A stretch of 64,000 bases of DNA from JABDIY01 sp963751955 (GTDB lineage Bacteria; Actinomycetota; Acidimicrobiia; Acidimicrobiales; SZUA-35): contig CAVVWM010000002.1 in assembly GCA_963751955.1 (NCBI GenBank), forward strand, positions 248,001 through 312,000. Reading direction: 5' to 3'. The position numbers and the translations under genes are program-made. Below, piece by piece: positions 53,934 through 62,409 of the stretch; the first letter of the stretch is position 1, and every line of letters starts with the position of its first letter. Under the pieces are notes generated by a model, which saw only the letters and a program-made list of their open reading frames with translations, did not search any database and was not told where the DNA came from.

Positions 53934-54707
53934 ATGTCACTACTCACCATCGAAACCATCGCACCGGCACCGGTCGCTCCGCAACAGATCGCCGCTCGTG
54001 CAACCAATGCGGTGAAGACATACCGCACCGGCGACACCGAGGTTCGGGCACTCGACGGGGCCAGCGTCGACTTCGCCCAGGGCGCCTTCACCGCCATCAT
54101 GGGTCCCTCCGGCTCCGGCAAGTCGACCCTCATGCACTGCATCGCCGGTCTCGACCAACTCACCTCCGGCTCGGTTGCGGTCGGAGGCATCGAACTGGGT
54201 GACCTCAACGAGAAAGAACTCACCCGCCTCCGTCGCGATCAGGTGGGCTTCGTCTTCCAAGCCTTCAATCTGATCCCCACCCTCACGGTGGAAGAGAACA
54301 TCAAGCTGCCGGCCGCACTGGCCAAGTCCAAGCCCGACTCCTCGTGGTTCGACACCGTGATCGACACGGTCGGTCTCGGCGATCGGCTGGCCCACCGCCC
54401 CGACGAGTTGAGCGGTGGACAACGTCAGCGGGTGGCCGTGGCAAGAGCCCTGGCGGCCCAGCCCAAAGTCATCTTCGCCGACGAGCCCACCGGAAACCTC
54501 GACAGCCGAACCGGCGCCGAGATCCTCAGCTTCATGCGCTCCGCTGTCAACGACATGGGCCAGACCATCGTGATGGTGACCCACGACCCGATCGCTGCCT
54601 CCTATGCCGACCGAGCGGTCTTCCTGGCCGACGGCCGCATCGTGGACGAGATCCTCTCCCCCACCGCCGACACCGTGCTCAGCCACATGATCGCGATGGG
54701 TGACTGA
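53934..54707 (+). CDS. ABC transporter ATP-binding protein (LolD/MacB type)
   Basis: A 257-residue ATPase. Walker A is MGPSGSGKSTLMHC, Q-loop FVFQAFNLIPTLTVEEN, signature LSGGQRQRVAVARALAAQ, Walker B VIFADEPTGNLD, and H-switch MVTHDP. This motif set is that of the MacB/LolD subfamily, which powers FtsX-type permeases that do not translocate small solutes through a classic pore but act on envelope substrates. The permease starts 2-8 nt around its stop. A truncated copy of this gene is at 51700. Confidence 0.94.
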   Translation: MSLLTIETIAPAPVAPQQIAARATNAVKTYRTGDTEVRALDGASVDFAQGAFTAIMGPSGSGKSTLMHCIAGLDQLTSGSVAVGGIELGDLNEKELTRLRRDQVGFVFQAFNLIPTLTVEENIKLPAALAKSKPDSSWFDTVIDTVGLGDRLAHRPDELSGGQRQRVAVARALAAQPKVIFADEPTGNLDSRTGAEILSFMRSAVNDMGQTIVMVTHDPIAASYADRAVFLADGRIVDEILSPTADTVLSHMIAMGD

Positions 54708-57228
54708 CATGTTGAAGCTCACCCTTCGAAACCTCAACGCCAACAAGATTCGCTTGGCCCTCACCACCTTCGCTGTCGTCCTCGGCGTCAGCTTCGTCGT
54801 CTCGTCGCTCGTTCTCGGCGATGGACTCCGCAACAGCTTCGGCTCACTCTCGGAAGAGATCGTTGGCGGAACCGACGTCGAGATCGAACCGGTCTCGGAC
54901 TTCGGTTCGGCCCAACCGCTGGACGCCTCGCTGGAAGCGACCGTCGAAGCCGTCGATGGGGTCGACAACGCCGTCGGTCAGGTGATCGCTGAGAACATTC
55001 AGCCGATCACCGCCGACGGAACTCCCCTCGCCACATTCGGACCGCCACTGATCGGTATGTCGTGGGTTGACGATCCCGACCTGAGCAGCTTCACCGTTGT
55101 CGAAGGCCGCGCTCCCGAGAGCGGGTTCGAGTTCTCGCTCGACCAAGACGCTGCCCGGGACAACGGGTTCGAGATCGGTGAGACCTACGGCATCGTGACC
55201 CCCACCGGGCAGGTCGAGATGGAGTTGGTCGGCATCACTCGCTTCGGCGAATCGAATTCGACGCTGGGCGCGATTCTGAGCCAGTATCCCGTGGAGACCG
55301 CCCAAGAGCTGTTCAGCCGCACGGGACAGTTCGACACAATCCTGGTTTCCTATGCCGACGGCGCCGACTCCGAGGCGATGCAATCGACGATCGCCGAGGT
55401 TCTGCCCGTCGGTGCGACCGCGGTCAACCAGGAGCAACTGCTTCACAACACCAAGGCCGACTTCAACGAGGGCATCAACATCTTCAACAACATCCTGTTG
55501 GGCTTCGCCGGTGTCGCTCTCTTCGTGTCGATCTTCATCATCGCCAACACCTTCGCCATCGTGTTGGGCCAGCGCACCAAGGAACTCGCATTGCTGCGAG
55601 CGATCGGTGCCAGCCCCAAACAGGTTCGTCGGTCCACGATGACCGAAGCGCTCATCGTTGGACTGATCGCCTCGGCGCTCGGCATCCTGGGCGGGCTCGG
55701 ATTGAACTACGGGCTGAGGGCCATGTTCGACGCCCTCGGCGCATCGCTGCCCAACTCGCCCCTGATCCTGGCCCCTCGCACCATCGTGGTGGCGCTTGGC
55801 GTCGGCGTCGGTGTCACGCTGCTATCGGCTTTCGGACCGGCCCGAAAGGCAGCCACCGTTGCACCGATCGCTGCAATGCAGGACAGCGTTGATGCCCCTC
55901 GGGCCAGCGACAAACGCCGCAACCTCAGCGGTGCGATGGTGATGGCAGCGGGGGTAGCCATAGGAGCGTTCGGTCTCTTCGGCGACATCTCGGGGACCGC
56001 CAGCCGGATCACCCTGTTAGGCGGAGGATCGGTTCTCACATTCGTCGGCCTGGCCTTCGCCAGCCCCGCAGTGGCGCAACCACTGATCAGCACCTTGGGC
56101 CTACCGCTCCGAGCGCTCGGCATCGCCGGCAACCTGTCCACCCAGAATGCCGGACGGAATCCCCGCCGGACCGCCAGCACGGCCGCGTCATTGATGGTTG
56201 GGCTCGCACTGGTAACCACTGCACTTGTGGTGGGCGAATCGATCAAGCAAAGCATTTCCGACACATTGGCCAGCGAGGTCAAAGCTGACTACATAAGCAC
56301 CCCTGACGAGGGCATCAACGCTGCGATGCTGGCCGACCTGGCCGCCTCGGGATTGTTCGATCCGATCGCCGCCTACCGGTACGACGAGATCAAGGTCGGC
56401 GACGAAACCCTCGGTGTGATAGGTACAGATCTCGCGGCAACGGATCTTCTCTTCGACATCGGAGTCGTCGATGGTGAACTCACCTCAGATCCCACCGCAG
56501 TCGCCGTGTTCGAATCCGAAGCGTCGGACCGGGGATACTCGGTGGGCGACGAGATTCCGATCACCTTCCCATCGGGGGCGATCGAGACGATGACCGTTGG
56601 CGCCATCTTCGAATCGAGCACCGTGATGGACGAGCACTACCTGATCAATACGGTTGGCTGGGAATCCAGGTTCGGAAACACGCTCGACTGGTGGGCAGCA
56701 GCCATGATCGCCGACGGAGTTTCGCCCGAGGTCGCCGCGGCCACCGTTGGCGAGTTCGCCACCCAGTACCCACAGGCACCGTTGGAGAGCCAAGTGCAGT
56801 TCCGCGAGTCGATCGAAGGGCAGATCGACTCGATGCTCGTGGCAATCAACGCCATGCTGGTGCTGGCCATCATCATCGCCCTCATCGGCATCGCCAACAC
56901 GCTGGCCCTGTCGGTGTTCGAGCGCACACGGGAGATCGGGCTGCTCCGGGCTGTCGGCATGTCACGCCGTCAGACCCGACGCATGGTCCGCTGGGAAGCA
57001 GCCCAGGTAGCGCTCTTCGGATCGATCCTGGGGATCGGACTTGGCCTCATCTTCGGCTGGGGAGCCGTGACCGCCCTGCCCGACAGCTTCGTTTCGACGC
57101 TGGCCTTCCCGGTCTCCAGGATCAGCATTCTGGTGGTCGTCTGTGCCCTCAGCGGATTGCTCGCCGCGGCCCTCCCAGCCCGGCGAGCCAGCAAGCTGAA
57201 CGTGCTCGACGCCATCAGTCACGCCTGA
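54700..57228 (+). CDS. FtsX/MacB-type ABC transporter permease (two permease units)
   Basis: From GTG 54700 (or ATG 54709) the protein has up to 842 residues. One membrane helix near residue 20 (IRLALTTFAVVLGVSFVVSS) precedes a periplasmic MacB-like domain, then a first FtsX unit (about 260-385; GFAGVALFVSIFIIANTFAI, TKELALLRAIGASPKQVRRS). A second helix set and extracytoplasmic domain follow, then the last FtsX unit (MLVLAIIIALIGIANTLALS, RTREIGLLRAVGMSRRQTRR). This double layout is common in Actinomycetota. It would move or extract an envelope substrate, for example a peptide or lipoprotein; which one is unknown. Confidence 0.93.
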   Translation: MTDMLKLTLRNLNANKIRLALTTFAVVLGVSFVVSSLVLGDGLRNSFGSLSEEIVGGTDVEIEPVSDFGSAQPLDASLEATVEAVDGVDNAVGQVIAENIQPITADGTPLATFGPPLIGMSWVDDPDLSSFTVVEGRAPESGFEFSLDQDAARDNGFEIGETYGIVTPTGQVEMELVGITRFGESNSTLGAILSQYPVETAQELFSRTGQFDTILVSYADGADSEAMQSTIAEVLPVGATAVNQEQLLHNTKADFNEGINIFNNILLGFAGVALFVSIFIIANTFAIVLGQRTKELALLRAIGASPKQVRRSTMTEALIVGLIASALGILGGLGLNYGLRAMFDALGASLPNSPLILAPRTIVVALGVGVGVTLLSAFGPARKAATVAPIAAMQDSVDAPRASDKRRNLSGAMVMAAGVAIGAFGLFGDISGTASRITLLGGGSVLTFVGLAFASPAVAQPLISTLGLPLRALGIAGNLSTQNAGRNPRRTASTAASLMVGLALVTTALVVGESIKQSISDTLASEVKADYISTPDEGINAAMLADLAASGLFDPIAAYRYDEIKVGDETLGVIGTDLAATDLLFDIGVVDGELTSDPTAVAVFESEASDRGYSVGDEIPITFPSGAIETMTVGAIFESSTVMDEHYLINTVGWESRFGNTLDWWAAAMIADGVSPEVAAATVGEFATQYPQAPLESQVQFRESIEGQIDSMLVAINAMLVLAIIIALIGIANTLALSVFERTREIGLLRAVGMSRRQTRRMVRWEAAQVALFGSILGIGLGLIFGWGAVTALPDSFVSTLAFPVSRISILVVVCALSGLLAAALPARRASKLNVLDAISHA

Positions 57229-57252
57229 CATAGGAGTATTCCCCACCAATGG

Positions 57253-57280
57253 GGGTGAGTCGGCTTTGGCCGGCTCACCC
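57253..57280 (+). terminator. Terminator hairpin after the ABC operon
   Basis: A stem of about 12 bp at 57253-57264 and 57269-57280 (GGGTGAG with CTCACCC outside, CGGC with GCCG inside, one T-G pair) around the loop TTTG. It separates the ABC operon from the convergent small membrane protein gene. Confidence 0.7.
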
Positions 57281-57309
57281 TCGTATCTCATGTCGGTGGA
57301 GGTATTGGC

Positions 57310-57750
57310 TCAGGGAACTGCCAGTGAATTCAGTTCATCCTCGAACAGTTTGCTGAGGAAGAACTTCTCGCCGTCGATCGTCACCGACTTCACCAACAGC
57401 CCTTTGGAAATAGTCACCTCTAGTGGGCGGGGAAGGTTCTTCACCAGAGTCTCGGGCTGGCCGGTCCAGGTGGTCAACTGCACCATCAGTACTTCGGATT
57501 CAACACCAACCAGGTAGTAGTTCTTGGTCAGCGACGCCATCGTTGCGCCCAGAGCACCGCCGCCGAGGACGCCGACCACCAGGATGTTCGTAACACCCAA
57601 GAGGTTGAGTAGTACCACAAGAGCAAAGAACGCTCCCACACCAGCGAGGATCGAGCTGAGCGGTCGCTTCTGGATCACAGCGATCTGATCTACTGTGCCC
57701 GAATCGCCGACGAATCTCTGAGCTCGTCGAATGAACTTCTCGTTCTTCAT
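57310..57750 (-). CDS. Small membrane protein, possible PH-like domain
   Basis: A 146-residue protein. An N-terminal soluble part (KNEKFIRRAQRFVGDSGTVD) leads to two close membrane helices (SSILAGVGAFFALVVLLNLL, and ILVVGVLGGGALGATMA), then a beta-rich tail (NYYLVGVESEVLMVQLTTWT, RPLEVTISKGLLVKSVTIDG). The layout resembles bacterial PH-like proteins, where a membrane hairpin is combined with a small barrel, but this is a pattern judgement only. Neighbours on both sides are unrelated. Confidence 0.68.
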   Translation of the reverse strand: MKNEKFIRRAQRFVGDSGTVDQIAVIQKRPLSSILAGVGAFFALVVLLNLLGVTNILVVGVLGGGALGATMASLTKNYYLVGVESEVLMVQLTTWTGQPETLVKNLPRPLEVTISKGLLVKSVTIDGEKFFLSKLFEDELNSLAVP

Positions 57751-57763
57751 CAGTTGAACCCTA

Positions 57764-57982
57764 ATTGAGGACTTAACTGAAAGGATCGAACCCGACGATC
57801 CACCGTTTGAGGACGTCGATCCCGAACGTCTGGCCGAGTGCCGCTATTGGCGTTGCCAGGAACTGTTCGAACGCAGAACCGCCAACCATCGTTTCTGTCG
57901 CAAGGCCTGCCGATCCCGACAGAAGAAGTGGGAACGCTCAGTGGAACGCAGGCGATGGAAAAAACAGGCGCAGAACCGCTAG
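57764..57982 (+). CDS. Small Cys-rich zinc-finger-like protein, start codon unclear
   Basis: A frame open from a stop at 57755-57757 to TAG at 57980-57982 encodes IEDLTERIEPDDPPFEDVD and then CRYWRCQELFERRTANHRFC and RKACRSRQKKWERSVERRR. The C-x4-C...HxFC-x3-C arrangement with a basic tail is that of short zinc-binding proteins found in many actinobacteria. No ATG/GTG/TTG lies in frame upstream of the acidic segment; the first candidate start is ATT 57764. Either a rare start or an unseen indel applies. Its stop shares CTAG with the convergent SDR gene. Confidence 0.5.
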   Translation: MEDLTERIEPDDPPFEDVDPERLAECRYWRCQELFERRTANHRFCRKACRSRQKKWERSVERRRWKKQAQNR

Positions 57983-58722
57983 GCGCTCCAGCCGCCGTCG
58001 AATCCGACGGTCTGACCCGTGTGGAAACGGGCCGAGCCGTCGAGGAACGCCAAACAGAAGTGGGCGAACTCTTCCATTCCACCCAGACGATTCATGGGCA
58101 CCTGTGCCTCGACATGAGGGCGCACCTCCGGATCGTCGGCGCCACTAACGGCCAGGAACGCGGGGAAATCCATGAAGTTTGTTCCGACCGCGTTCACCTG
58201 GACACCCACGGACGCCACCTCGGCCGCCACATTCCTGACCAACATGTTCGCCGCAGCCCGGGTGGCCGAATAGAGCGGGGCGCCAGGCGTGACGCGAAGA
58301 GCCGATGCGCTGGTGATCGCCAACACCTGCCCACTTCCCCGCTCCACCATCGGCGGCAGGAACACCCGCAGCGGGCGGTACACGGCCTCGATGTTTCCCC
58401 GCATGACCTTCGACAGATCATCCGGGGAACTCTTCAAGAAGCTGCCCGTCACGATCTCACCACCGAAGAACACCGCGGAGTCGATTCGGCCGAAAGCATC
58501 CATCGCCAGGTCAACCAGGCGAGGGGCTGATGTCGGTTCGGCCAGATCGGTGACGTTGTCGACTACCCAACTGCCCGCACCGAGCGCTTCTACCTCACCG
58601 ACCAGACTCGCGGCCGGGTCGCCCATGACCAGATCGAAGCCGGCTCGGGCCAGACCCTTGGCGAGCTCGGGCCCCACGTAGTCTCGTGCATTGGCGACGA
58701 TGGCAACCGGACGTTCGCTCAT
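57979..58722 (-). CDS. Short-chain dehydrogenase/reductase
   Basis: From ATG 58722 (MSERPVAIVANARDYVGPEL) the protein has 247 residues. The cofactor segment AIVANARDYVGPELAKGL departs from the usual TGxxxGxG: the first Gly is Ala/Asn. Catalytic residues remain: Ser in AITSASALRVTPG, Tyr-x3-Lys-like in PLYSATRAAANMLV, where Lys is Arg. The C-terminal QTVGFDGGWSA is the SDR dimer tail. With the altered nucleotide loop and Y-x3-R, activity is uncertain. Its stop overlaps the small zinc-finger ORF stop. Confidence 0.85.
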   Translation of the reverse strand: MSERPVAIVANARDYVGPELAKGLARAGFDLVMGDPAASLVGEVEALGAGSWVVDNVTDLAEPTSAPRLVDLAMDAFGRIDSAVFFGGEIVTGSFLKSSPDDLSKVMRGNIEAVYRPLRVFLPPMVERGSGQVLAITSASALRVTPGAPLYSATRAAANMLVRNVAAEVASVGVQVNAVGTNFMDFPAFLAVSGADDPEVRPHVEAQVPMNRLGGMEEFAHFCLAFLDGSARFHTGQTVGFDGGWSA

Positions 58723-58874
58723 GACGTGGACGCTACTTCTCATCGAACCCCGCACCCCAAATTCCGTCCGGCCACCACATTGCGCCGAAATTCCGTTCGG
58801 CGAGCACAGCTGCTGTGGTCGGGGAACGGGAAAACGGGGAGATGTGGTCCCGGAACGGCAAATCAGCGCACGGC

Positions 58875-59849
58875 CTAGGTGGAGGTCCGAGTCCTACCGG
58901 ACCGGTGAACGATCACGACCACGGTGGAACGGATTTCATCGGACCACCGTCGCTTGTACTCCATGTCCATGCCGAGGTCATAGGTGTGAATCTCGGGACC
59001 GACACGTTTCAATTCATGGGCCTGAAGCAGGTGTCCAACACCCAAGTGCTCTACCGACTGTGAATAGGAGAGTTGCAGACCTCGATAGATGCCGGCCCGG
59101 ACCCCGCCCAGGATGAACCCGACGTCGGCGCCGTCACGCCGCGCGATCCCAGCCCGAAGCCGACCTTGCTTTTCCAGGCTATCGATCATCGCTCGATAGG
59201 TTGCCTCCATCCCCGGAGACGTGATCCCGTCGCCTTCGGCTCCTTTCCAACTAGTGCCCTCGATAGCGAGGAACCGGTCCATCAGCCCGTCCGGTTCTGT
59301 CACGACCTCAACTGTGATTCCTTCCGCTTCGGCGTCGCGTTCTCTGCGCCGCCACTGCTGCCGGAATCGGGGCGAACGGCGAGCCAGCCAACTTTGGATC
59401 CCGTCACCCAGATCGGCCACACACCGTTCGATCCCGTCGGCCCGATAGACACGCCCGAGTGAGGCGAAGGCTCGAATCGACTCCAAGTACAAATCGGATT
59501 CCGGATCCAACCCGGTGATCACCATGCGATTCCAGTTGTCCAGACGTCCCAGCTCTACTGCCAACTCCCGAGCATGTTCGACCGGGCGGGGCAACAACAG
59601 GGGGCAGGAGAATCCCCACAGTGGTTCGATTCCGCCCAGGACCGGCTCACCGCTCTCGTCGAAGTAGCGGGCAAACAATGCTGCCCAGCGGTCGAAGTCA
59701 CCCAGAACGACCGGTTCGACCTCGGGAGCGAATCCAAGGTGGGTGCTGAAGGTCCAGTCGGGGGCCGAACACCACGGGTCGATCCCCGCGGTTGCATCGA
59801 CCAGCGCTTCGATGGCCGGCCGGTGCGTCTCGAGTCGATGCAGGGTCAG
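58875..59849 (-). CDS. GNAT-like acetyltransferase (Acetyltransf_6/FemX-like), probable CTG start
   Basis: The open frame extends from 58875 to well beyond the first standard start (TTG 59678). The added N-terminus (LHRLETHRPAIEALVDATAG, DPWCSAPDWTFSTHLGFAPE) belongs to the family, so translation must begin near 59849, where CTG overlaps the TGA of the yihY gene (CTGA). This makes 324 residues. SPRFRQQWRRRERDAEAEGI and ATYRAMIDSLEKQGRLRAGI with GADVGFILGGVRAGIY fit the BioF2-like/GNAT fold used by FemX-type aminoacyl or acyl transferases. Substrate unknown. Confidence 0.75.
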   Translation of the reverse strand: MTLHRLETHRPAIEALVDATAGIDPWCSAPDWTFSTHLGFAPEVEPVVLGDFDRWAALFARYFDESGEPVLGGIEPLWGFSCPLLLPRPVEHARELAVELGRLDNWNRMVITGLDPESDLYLESIRAFASLGRVYRADGIERCVADLGDGIQSWLARRSPRFRQQWRRRERDAEAEGITVEVVTEPDGLMDRFLAIEGTSWKGAEGDGITSPGMEATYRAMIDSLEKQGRLRAGIARRDGADVGFILGGVRAGIYRGLQLSYSQSVEHLGVGHLLQAHELKRVGPEIHTYDLGMDMEYKRRWSDEIRSTVVVIVHRSGRTRTST

Positions 59850-60955
59850 GTGTTCCGCCCGATGAAGAACAGCGCAGCAATACCGGCGAGGGCCTTGCCG
59901 AAACTGATCGGCTCCTTGGGCACCGGCACAGCCTTCTTGGTCAGCGGTTTGGAGGCGGCATTGATCCGGTTCACTGGAGCTGCAGGCGATCTAGTCGCCA
60001 GGGCACGGGCAGGAGCGCCGGCCTTCACCTTGGCGTTGGCCGGGTCTTCGAGCACTGCGTTGACTTCGGCGCCGACGATGATCGAGATGGCGGTGAGCTG
60101 GAAGAAGATGATCAGGCCGGCAATGCCGCCGAGGAGGGCGTAGGCGGCGCCGAAGCTTCCGATGTTCTGGGCGTAGATGCTGAACGCGATCGCCGACAGT
60201 ATCCACATCACCATCGCAACAAACGCGCCCCTGTTCAGCCACGGTGTGCGCTTGGGCCGATCGGGGCTATAGCGGTAGACCAGAGTGAGAAACGCCGGGA
60301 ACAGCAGGGCCAGGCCGAGATAGGTACCGATGTTGACCAGCGTCTCGAACGGGCCGCTGAGGTCGGCTGCAGCCGCCACCGCCGGGATCACGCCGAGCAA
60401 GCCAACCAGAACAACCACAAACAGGATCCCCAACGCCGTGAACATGTACGCCAAACCTCGAAGCACCAGGCCGCGTCGGGTCTCGCGGGTCTCGTACGCA
60501 GCATTCACGATGTTCATCAGTTTCTGGGTAGCCCCCGAAGCCGAGAACAGCGCAATAAGCACACCGACGACGACAGTGACAAGACCACCGACGCTGAAGG
60601 CCTCGCGTTCGGGCGCCACACCGTCCTCTGCACCAACGGCCGACTCGCCGAACTCTCGCACCAGGTCACCGGTCTCGCCACCCAAATTGTCCGCCGCCTC
60701 GTTCACCTGATTGAGAATCTCTTGGGGATCGTTGACGAGTGAGTACAAACCGGTCATCGCTACAAGAGTTGGCAGCAAGGCCAGCAGTGCATAGAAGGCA
60801 ATTCCTGCGGCGATGACGGTGACGTTGTGGCGACCAAACCGTTTGAACACCAGTTTGGCGGCTTTGATGAAGCCGACCCGATGTTGGGTAGCACTCGGAT
60901 CATCAAAAGGGTTGAGGTCGATGTCGGAAACCCGGTCGCGGACACTGGCGACCAT
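59846..60955 (-). CDS. YihY/BrkB-family membrane protein
   Basis: From ATG 60955 (MVASVRDRVSDIDLNPF) the protein has 369 residues and about six membrane helices. VTVIAAGIAFYALLALLPTL is the YihY signature helix, with SFGAAYALLGGIAGLIIFFQ and IGAEVNAVLE at the end of the core. An acidic loop (VREFGESAVGAEDGVAPERE) separates helices 1 and 2. Family role is unclear; relatives were once taken as RNase BN and are now seen as membrane transport or assembly proteins. The ATG overlaps the stop of the small protein upstream (TGATG). Confidence 0.92.
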   Translation of the reverse strand: MVASVRDRVSDIDLNPFDDPSATQHRVGFIKAAKLVFKRFGRHNVTVIAAGIAFYALLALLPTLVAMTGLYSLVNDPQEILNQVNEAADNLGGETGDLVREFGESAVGAEDGVAPEREAFSVGGLVTVVVGVLIALFSASGATQKLMNIVNAAYETRETRRGLVLRGLAYMFTALGILFVVVLVGLLGVIPAVAAAADLSGPFETLVNIGTYLGLALLFPAFLTLVYRYSPDRPKRTPWLNRGAFVAMVMWILSAIAFSIYAQNIGSFGAAYALLGGIAGLIIFFQLTAISIIVGAEVNAVLEDPANAKVKAGAPARALATRSPAAPVNRINAASKPLTKKAVPVPKEPISFGKALAGIAALFFIGRNT

Positions 60956-61146
60956 CAGCTCTCCTCGTCTTCCCAAATCTCCACGATGTGGGCGCCGGTG
61001 CGATCCCGGAACGGTCCAGAACCATAGGTCCACACGCGCTTGGGTATGAACTTGCGCTGCGGAAAGTTCAAGCGGTCAATGATCACCGCGATCAATGCCA
61101 GCAGGAGACCTGCGCCGCCAAGCAAGAGGCCGGTTTGGGAGATCAT
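60955..61146 (-). CDS. Small single-helix membrane protein
   Basis: A 63-residue protein with an N-terminal membrane helix (TGLLLGGAGLLLALIAVIID) and a basic-then-acidic tail (RLNFPQRKFIPKRVWTYGSG, GAHIVEIWEDEES). Its stop overlaps the yihY start by 1 nt, so the two are translationally coupled. No family is recognised. A role as a partner of YihY is inferred from coupling only. Confidence 0.66.
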   Translation of the reverse strand: MISQTGLLLGGAGLLLALIAVIIDRLNFPQRKFIPKRVWTYGSGPFRDRTGAHIVEIWEDEES

Positions 61147-61176
61147 CCCACCAGACTAGTGCCTCGGAACCGTCTC

Positions 61177-62409
61177 CTACCCGCCTGATTCTTCGCCGGT
61201 CTGAGGATCAGCCGAGTCGGCGCAGCTCAACAGTCGGGAGCACAAACCTGCAAGATCGGGAGCGAACCGAACGTCGCCTCCGACGAACCCCAGCGGTGCA
61301 TATGAGGTGCTGGCGACTCCAACCAACTTCCCGTCGCTATTCACCAGCGGACCACCGTTGAAGAGCTCACCTATTGCCGCAGTATGTTGGAAACCAACCT
61401 GGGAACGGTCCAGCACAGTACCGGGCGAGGCGGTGGAGCCCTGTCCGCCGGTGCCGCTCATGGCGAAGACCCGTGCACCCAACGAATTGCTCAGCTCGGT
61501 CTCGCTTGCGAATCCGAGGCGGGGGACATCGGTATCAACAACCACGAGCGCAAGATCGCGTGCCGGATCCCACGACCACAGGGTGGCGGGGATCTTCTCA
61601 TCTCCCTTGATCAGTTCGATGCCGGGACCGGGTTCAATCGTTCCCGACTTCACGAGTGCGTAGCTGGTAACGAACGCTGTGCCGCCCCGATGTTCCGCAA
61701 CCGCTGCGGCTGATCCTGCAACCGGAACTCCCCGTTCGTTGGCGGTACGAAGCTGATACACCGATGACCCGACCTTGGCAGGGAGGTCCACCACACCGTT
61801 CTGCTCCGTCACGTATTCACCCAGCGGCTGAAGTTCCTGCCGTATCTGTTCAAGTGAGTCGCCCCGCAGCTGATTGAGCGACCCTGACGCAGCGACGAAC
61901 TGCTCATCGAACCCCTCCACGAAACGGGCGATCTCTTGTTCGTTGGCTGCGAGTCGGTTGTCGTAGTATGCGTAGAAGCCGGCTCCGGCGAAGGCTGCGC
62001 CAACCCCCAACGCCAGCAACATGAAAGAAATGCCGATCACCGTTCGCGGCAGAATCCGGTGACGCCGCTTTGCCCGCGCCGGAGAAAGCGGAACAAAACC
62101 GCGACGTTCTAGCAGCCTGCCCTCACGGAACCGATCCCAAGATGTCTTGGGGTGGACCGCAGGCGCCACTCCCCCGATCTTGGCGGATCGGCTCGAGCGG
62201 CCGAAGTCGCGAATGCTCACCTTGGGAAGATCGAGCTCGGACCACCATGAGGTCCATGTGCGAGAGGGGCGTCTATCAGGAACCGGAGGTTCCGGGTCCG
62301 CAACTGGCTCGGCGGGCCGGGGCGCCAACGCCGGCGGCACAGGGATGTTCTGAGGATTCACATCACGTGGCCGATGAATGCGCCTGAGATCTGAGGTTGG
62401 GGTGGTCAT
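61177..62409 (-). CDS. Membrane-anchored trypsin-fold pseudoprotease (S1C-like)
   Basis: From ATG 62409 (MTTPTSDLRRIHRPRD) the protein has 410 residues. A long cytoplasmic proline-rich N-terminus (to about 110) precedes one membrane helix (TVIGISFMLLALGVGAAFAG) and an extracytoplasmic trypsin-like domain. The family blocks are recognisable, but the catalytic His site reads FVTSYALVKSG instead of TNAHVV, and the nucleophile site reads GELFNGGPLVNSDGK, where GNSGGP has lost its Ser. Only the Asp site (WDPARDLALVVVD) is kept. It is probably an inactive regulator. Overlaps the PBP stop by 4 nt (ATGA). Confidence 0.82.
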   Translation of the reverse strand: MTTPTSDLRRIHRPRDVNPQNIPVPPALAPRPAEPVADPEPPVPDRRPSRTWTSWWSELDLPKVSIRDFGRSSRSAKIGGVAPAVHPKTSWDRFREGRLLERRGFVPLSPARAKRRHRILPRTVIGISFMLLALGVGAAFAGAGFYAYYDNRLAANEQEIARFVEGFDEQFVAASGSLNQLRGDSLEQIRQELQPLGEYVTEQNGVVDLPAKVGSSVYQLRTANERGVPVAGSAAAVAEHRGGTAFVTSYALVKSGTIEPGPGIELIKGDEKIPATLWSWDPARDLALVVVDTDVPRLGFASETELSNSLGARVFAMSGTGGQGSTASPGTVLDRSQVGFQHTAAIGELFNGGPLVNSDGKLVGVASTSYAPLGFVGGDVRFAPDLAGLCSRLLSCADSADPQTGEESGG

